The translations under genes and the position numbers were made by a program. Below, piece by piece: positions 14,606 to 16,328 of a stretch of 16,328 bases of DNA. A model generated the notes under the pieces. That model was not told where the DNA came from and did no database searches. It saw only the letters and a program-made list of their open reading frames with translations. Every line of letters begins with the position of its first letter. Position 1 is the stretch's first letter. Source of the stretch: Prevotella sp. (GTDB lineage: Bacteria > Bacteroidota > Bacteroidia > Bacteroidales > Bacteroidaceae); the NCBI GenBank assembly GCA_016283605.1, contig JAEENF010000222.1:1-16328 (forward strand), written 5' to 3'.

Positions 14606-15637
14606 ATGCAACGCAGGATACTGCTCATCTACACTGGCGGCACCATCGGAATGAACCGCAACCCTCAGACAGGAGCCTTGGAGCCGTTTGACTTCGAGCA
14701 TCTGTTATACAATGTTCCTGAGCTGAAGCAATTCGATACCCAGATTGAGACCTTCCAGTTCTCACCGCCGATTGATTCCAGTGATATGTCACCAGCGCGA
14801 TGGACAGACATCAGCCATTGCATCGCCGACCACTACAGCCAATACGACGGCTTCGTGGTACTTCACGGCACTGACACGATGGCTTACACCGCCTCTGCCC
14901 TCTCCTACATGCTGGAGAACCTCACAAAGCCAGTCATCTTCACCGGTTCGCAGCTACCCATCGGCCAGTTGCGTACTGACGGCAAGGAGAACCTTATATC
15001 TTCGATAGAGATTGCTGCCGCCTGCGATGACCAAGGCCGCGCTCTGGTACCCGAAGTGGGCATCTACTTCAACTCGCATCTACTACGCGGCAATCGCACC
15101 ACGAAGCAGAGCGCCGAGGAGTTCAACGCCTTCGAGTCGTTCAACTATCCGCACCTCGTCGATGCAGGTGTCAACATCACCTACCATCGCGATCGTATCC
15201 TGAAGCCCGACTTCTCGAAGCCGATGACGCCCCATTACCGACTGGATAACAACGTCATCATCTTCTCGCTTTTCCCAGGCATCCGCGAAGACCTCATCCG
15301 ACACATCATCCACACCCCCAATCTGAAAGCCATCGTCATGCGCACCTTCGGCAGCGGCAATGCACCGCAGTCGCCTTGGTTGCTGAATGCCCTGAAGGAG
15401 GGCTCGCACAACGGCAAGGTCATCGTCAACATCAGTCAGTGTCTGCAGGGCGCTGTGGAGATGAGTCGTTATGACTGCGGCTACCATCTGCAGGAGGCTG
15501 GCGTCATCAGCGGCCGCGATATGACTGTCGAGAGTGCTGTCACGAAACTGATGTTCCTCCAGAGTCACTACCCCGATGCGCCCGACACCGTGCGCCAGCT
15601 CATGCAGCAGTCCATACGAGGAGAGATGACCATATAA
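14606..15637 (+). CDS. ansA: Cytoplasmic (type I) L-asparaginase
   Basis: Hydrolyses asparagine to aspartate and ammonia. It has 343 residues and no signal peptide, which fits the cytoplasmic type I enzymes rather than the secreted type II form. Catalytic residues are in place: Thr13 in IYTGGTIGM, Thr89 and Asp90 in LHGTDTMAYTAS, and Lys167 in LRGNRTTK. The C-terminal domain carries VMRTFGSGNAP and the NISQCLQG region where type I enzymes bind allosteric asparagine. It has its own promoter divergent from uxaC. Codons in the second half are notably rich in C-ending forms (ATC, GCC, CTC, TAC), so GC is higher than in most neighbours. No clear terminator follows; the next promoter begins about 35 bases after the stop. 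Confidence 0.95.
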   Translation: MQRRILLIYTGGTIGMNRNPQTGALEPFDFEHLLYNVPELKQFDTQIETFQFSPPIDSSDMSPARWTDISHCIADHYSQYDGFVVLHGTDTMAYTASALSYMLENLTKPVIFTGSQLPIGQLRTDGKENLISSIEIAAACDDQGRALVPEVGIYFNSHLLRGNRTTKQSAEEFNAFESFNYPHLVDAGVNITYHRDRILKPDFSKPMTPHYRLDNNVIIFSLFPGIREDLIRHIIHTPNLKAIVMRTFGSGNAPQSPWLLNALKEGSHNGKVIVNISQCLQGAVEMSRYDCGYHLQEAGVISGRDMTVESAVTKLMFLQSHYPDAPDTVRQLMQQSIRGEMTI

Positions 15638-15672
15638 CAACTTGTGAGAATCGCAAATATTCTTCAAAATCC

Positions 15673-15703
15673 TTGCAAATATCGAGAAAAGTTTCTATCT
15701 TTG
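15673..15703 (+). promoter_or_regulatory. Promoter of the 70-residue protein gene
   Basis: TTG (15673-15675, preceded by CC in the sequence CCTTGC, exact TTG at 15673 or one base later) lies about 20 bases before TATCTTTG (15696-15703). Start site near 15710, 17 bases before the ATG at 15727. It excludes the in-frame TTG near 15673 as the translation start. Confidence 0.68.
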
Positions 15704-15726
15704 CAGCAGAAACAAGTGATAACGAT

Positions 15727-15939
15727 ATGGATACTGCTACATTAAACCCTACACAAATGCACTTGCTGAAATTGTTCGCATTCAACAACAGCGAGGAGTA
15801 TGCCCGTGAAATTCAGGCGGTGCTTACAAAGCATTTCCAGTCTCGCCTTGATGCAGAGGCCGACCGCTTGTGGGACGAAGGCATCCTGAATCAGGAAAAA
15901 CTGGATGAACTTCGTCATAAGGATCTGCATGCCAAATAA
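15727..15939 (+). CDS. Small 70-residue protein, possibly an antitoxin-like protein without a partner
   Basis: The protein starts MDTATLNPTQMHLLKLFAFN and ends with LHAK. It is rich in charged residues and predicted to be mostly helical, with no signal or membrane segment. The pattern of LNPTQMHLLKLF followed by a long amphipathic helix and RLWDEGILNQEKLDEL resembles small Bacteroidales proteins that I recall being found just before PIN-domain toxin genes. That resemblance is from memory and unverified. No PIN or other toxin gene follows here: the next 100 bases hold a hairpin repeat and then a truncated secreted gene. ATG at 15727 is chosen for its position after the promoter. It could equally be an unrelated housekeeping small protein. 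Confidence 0.7.
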   Translation: MDTATLNPTQMHLLKLFAFNNSEEYAREIQAVLTKHFQSRLDAEADRLWDEGILNQEKLDELRHKDLHAK

Positions 15940-15964
15940 AACCCACATGTGATGGCAAGACTTA

Positions 15965-16014
15965 TAACAGAGGGACGGTTCTTTTGTTATAACATATGAA
16001 CCGTCCCTCTGTTA
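15965..16014. repeat. REP-like hairpin (possible REPIN or small non-autonomous element)
   Basis: A perfect 17-bp inverted repeat, TAACAGAGGGACGGTTC (15965-15981) with its complement at 15998-16014, around a 16-base loop that contains the small palindrome GTTATAAC. The GGGACGGTTC core resembles dispersed REP-type repeats that I recall near IS200-like REP-associated transposases in gut bacteria. Only one copy is in this window, so repeat status cannot be shown here. It could instead serve as a terminator for the gene at 15727, but only CAAAATTTAAATT follows, not a T run. Confidence 0.55.
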
Positions 16015-16040
16015 CAAAATTTAAATTAACACATAATATT

Positions 16041-16226
16041 ATGAAACTATTATTATTATTTGTGATGACCTTTCTGCCGATAGTAACGTGGGCAGATCCT
16101 GTCGAGATCAATGGAATTTGGTATAATTTAGTCTCAAAAGCTAAGCAGGCCGAAGTGACTAGTAATCCAGATAATCAATCTAAATACACTGGTGATGTTA
16201 TTTTAGGGAGTGTCGTTAAATATTAA
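16041..16226 (+). pseudogene. Truncated BspA-like (leucine-rich repeat) secreted protein remnant
   Basis: A 61-codon frame beginning MKLLLLFVMTFLPIVTWADP, a signal peptide with a likely cut after WA. The mature part, VEINGIWYNLVSKAKQAEV through NQSKYTGDVILGSVVKY, looks like the start of BspA-type proteins, where a short N-terminal motif of this kind (INGIYYN...YTGDV-IP) leads into many leucine-rich repeats. Here a stop follows directly after the first such unit, and no LRR coding is seen in any frame up to the window end. No TAnnTTTG promoter precedes it. I judge it a broken gene start, though a short secreted peptide cannot be excluded. ATG at 16041 is preferred to the ORF start at 15996, which lies in the hairpin loop. 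Confidence 0.6.
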
Positions 16227-16246
16227 GAAACTTTATAACTAATTGA

Positions 16247-16277
16247 TTTGTAATGTGATAGAAATTTTGTACCTTTG
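16247..16277 (+). promoter_or_regulatory. Promoter reading out of the right edge
   Basis: TTTG (16247-16250), a 19-base spacer and TACCTTTG (16270-16277) match both Bacteroidetes elements. The start site would be near 16284. The transcript would begin with the hairpin at the window edge and belong to a gene or RNA not included here. Confidence 0.68.
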
Positions 16278-16296
16278 TAGGTGATAATAAAAATCC

Positions 16297-16328
16297 CCCC
16301 GATCACCGTCGGAAAGTGCAAATCGGGG
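16297..16328. other. Hairpin at the right edge
   Basis: CCCCGAT (16297-16303) pairs with ATCGGGG (16322-16328), with an inner CAC/GTG pairing possible in the 18-base loop. On the plus strand it would form about 13 bases into the transcript from the adjacent promoter. On the minus strand it is followed by GGATTTTTATT, so it may be a terminator for a gene entering from the right. The cut edge prevents a decision. Confidence 0.4.

Noticed and set aside
14606..15637. Horizontal transfer of ansA because of its higher GC and C-ending codons
   Set aside because: The shift is gradual, uxaC shows a milder form of it, and no mobile-element marks flank the gene. Codon bias from expression or local drift explains it as well.
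15083..15667. A 194-codon minus-strand frame opposite ansA
   Set aside because: It is a shadow of the C-ending codons of ansA. It has no homology I recognise and no promoter.
1..16328. CRISPR arrays, integrases, transposases, restriction-modification or other defence genes
   Set aside because: None found. No spaced repeat array is present and every long coding frame is accounted for by housekeeping genes.

Overview
This window looks like ordinary chromosome from a Bacteroidales bacterium, most likely Prevotella or a close relative. Nine sites match the Bacteroidetes sigma -7 box TAnnTTTG, several with a TTTG -33 element 19-20 bases upstream. The gene set (gldE next to ssb, nspC polyamine decarboxylase, glmS-carA-carB, a clostripain-like lipoprotein, a BspA-like fragment) also fits Bacteroidales. 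The genus is an inference from sequence style, not from a database match.

Layout, left to right. 1-110: start of a secreted protein leaving the left edge (minus). 208-1470: surface lipoprotein cysteine peptidase of the clostripain family (plus), ending in a hairpin that overlaps the 3' end of the convergent gene. 4342-1502 (minus): four tRNA genes (Gly-GCC, Leu-CAG, Leu-GAG, Gly-GCC) from one strong promoter, then an unknown 179-residue protein, ssb and gldE, with no visible terminator or second promoter between them. 6672-4406 (minus): a soluble REC-histidine kinase protein overlapping nspC by one base. 12985-6769 (minus): glmS, a terminator-like hairpin, then carA and carB overlapping by four bases. 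14497-13091 (minus): uxaC, divergent from 14606-15637 (plus): cytoplasmic asparaginase. 15727-16226 (plus): a 70-residue small protein, a 17-bp-arm REP-like hairpin and a short truncated BspA-like gene. A strong promoter and a hairpin lie at the right edge.

Most genes are housekeeping: amino-sugar synthesis (GlmS), carbamoyl phosphate for pyrimidines and arginine (CarAB), polyamine synthesis (NspC), hexuronate catabolism (UxaC), asparagine breakdown (AnsA), DNA maintenance (SSB). GlmS and CarA both use glutamine amide nitrogen.

I see no mobile element with a transposase, no CRISPR array, no phage genes and no obvious new defence or biosynthetic system. The best leads are in the regulatory DNA: two places where a terminator shares bases with the next promoter, a candidate attenuator before carAB, a perfect inverted repeat in the uxaC/ansA divergent promoter, a tRNA operon that may read into ssb-gldE, and the REP-like hairpin beside a broken gene.
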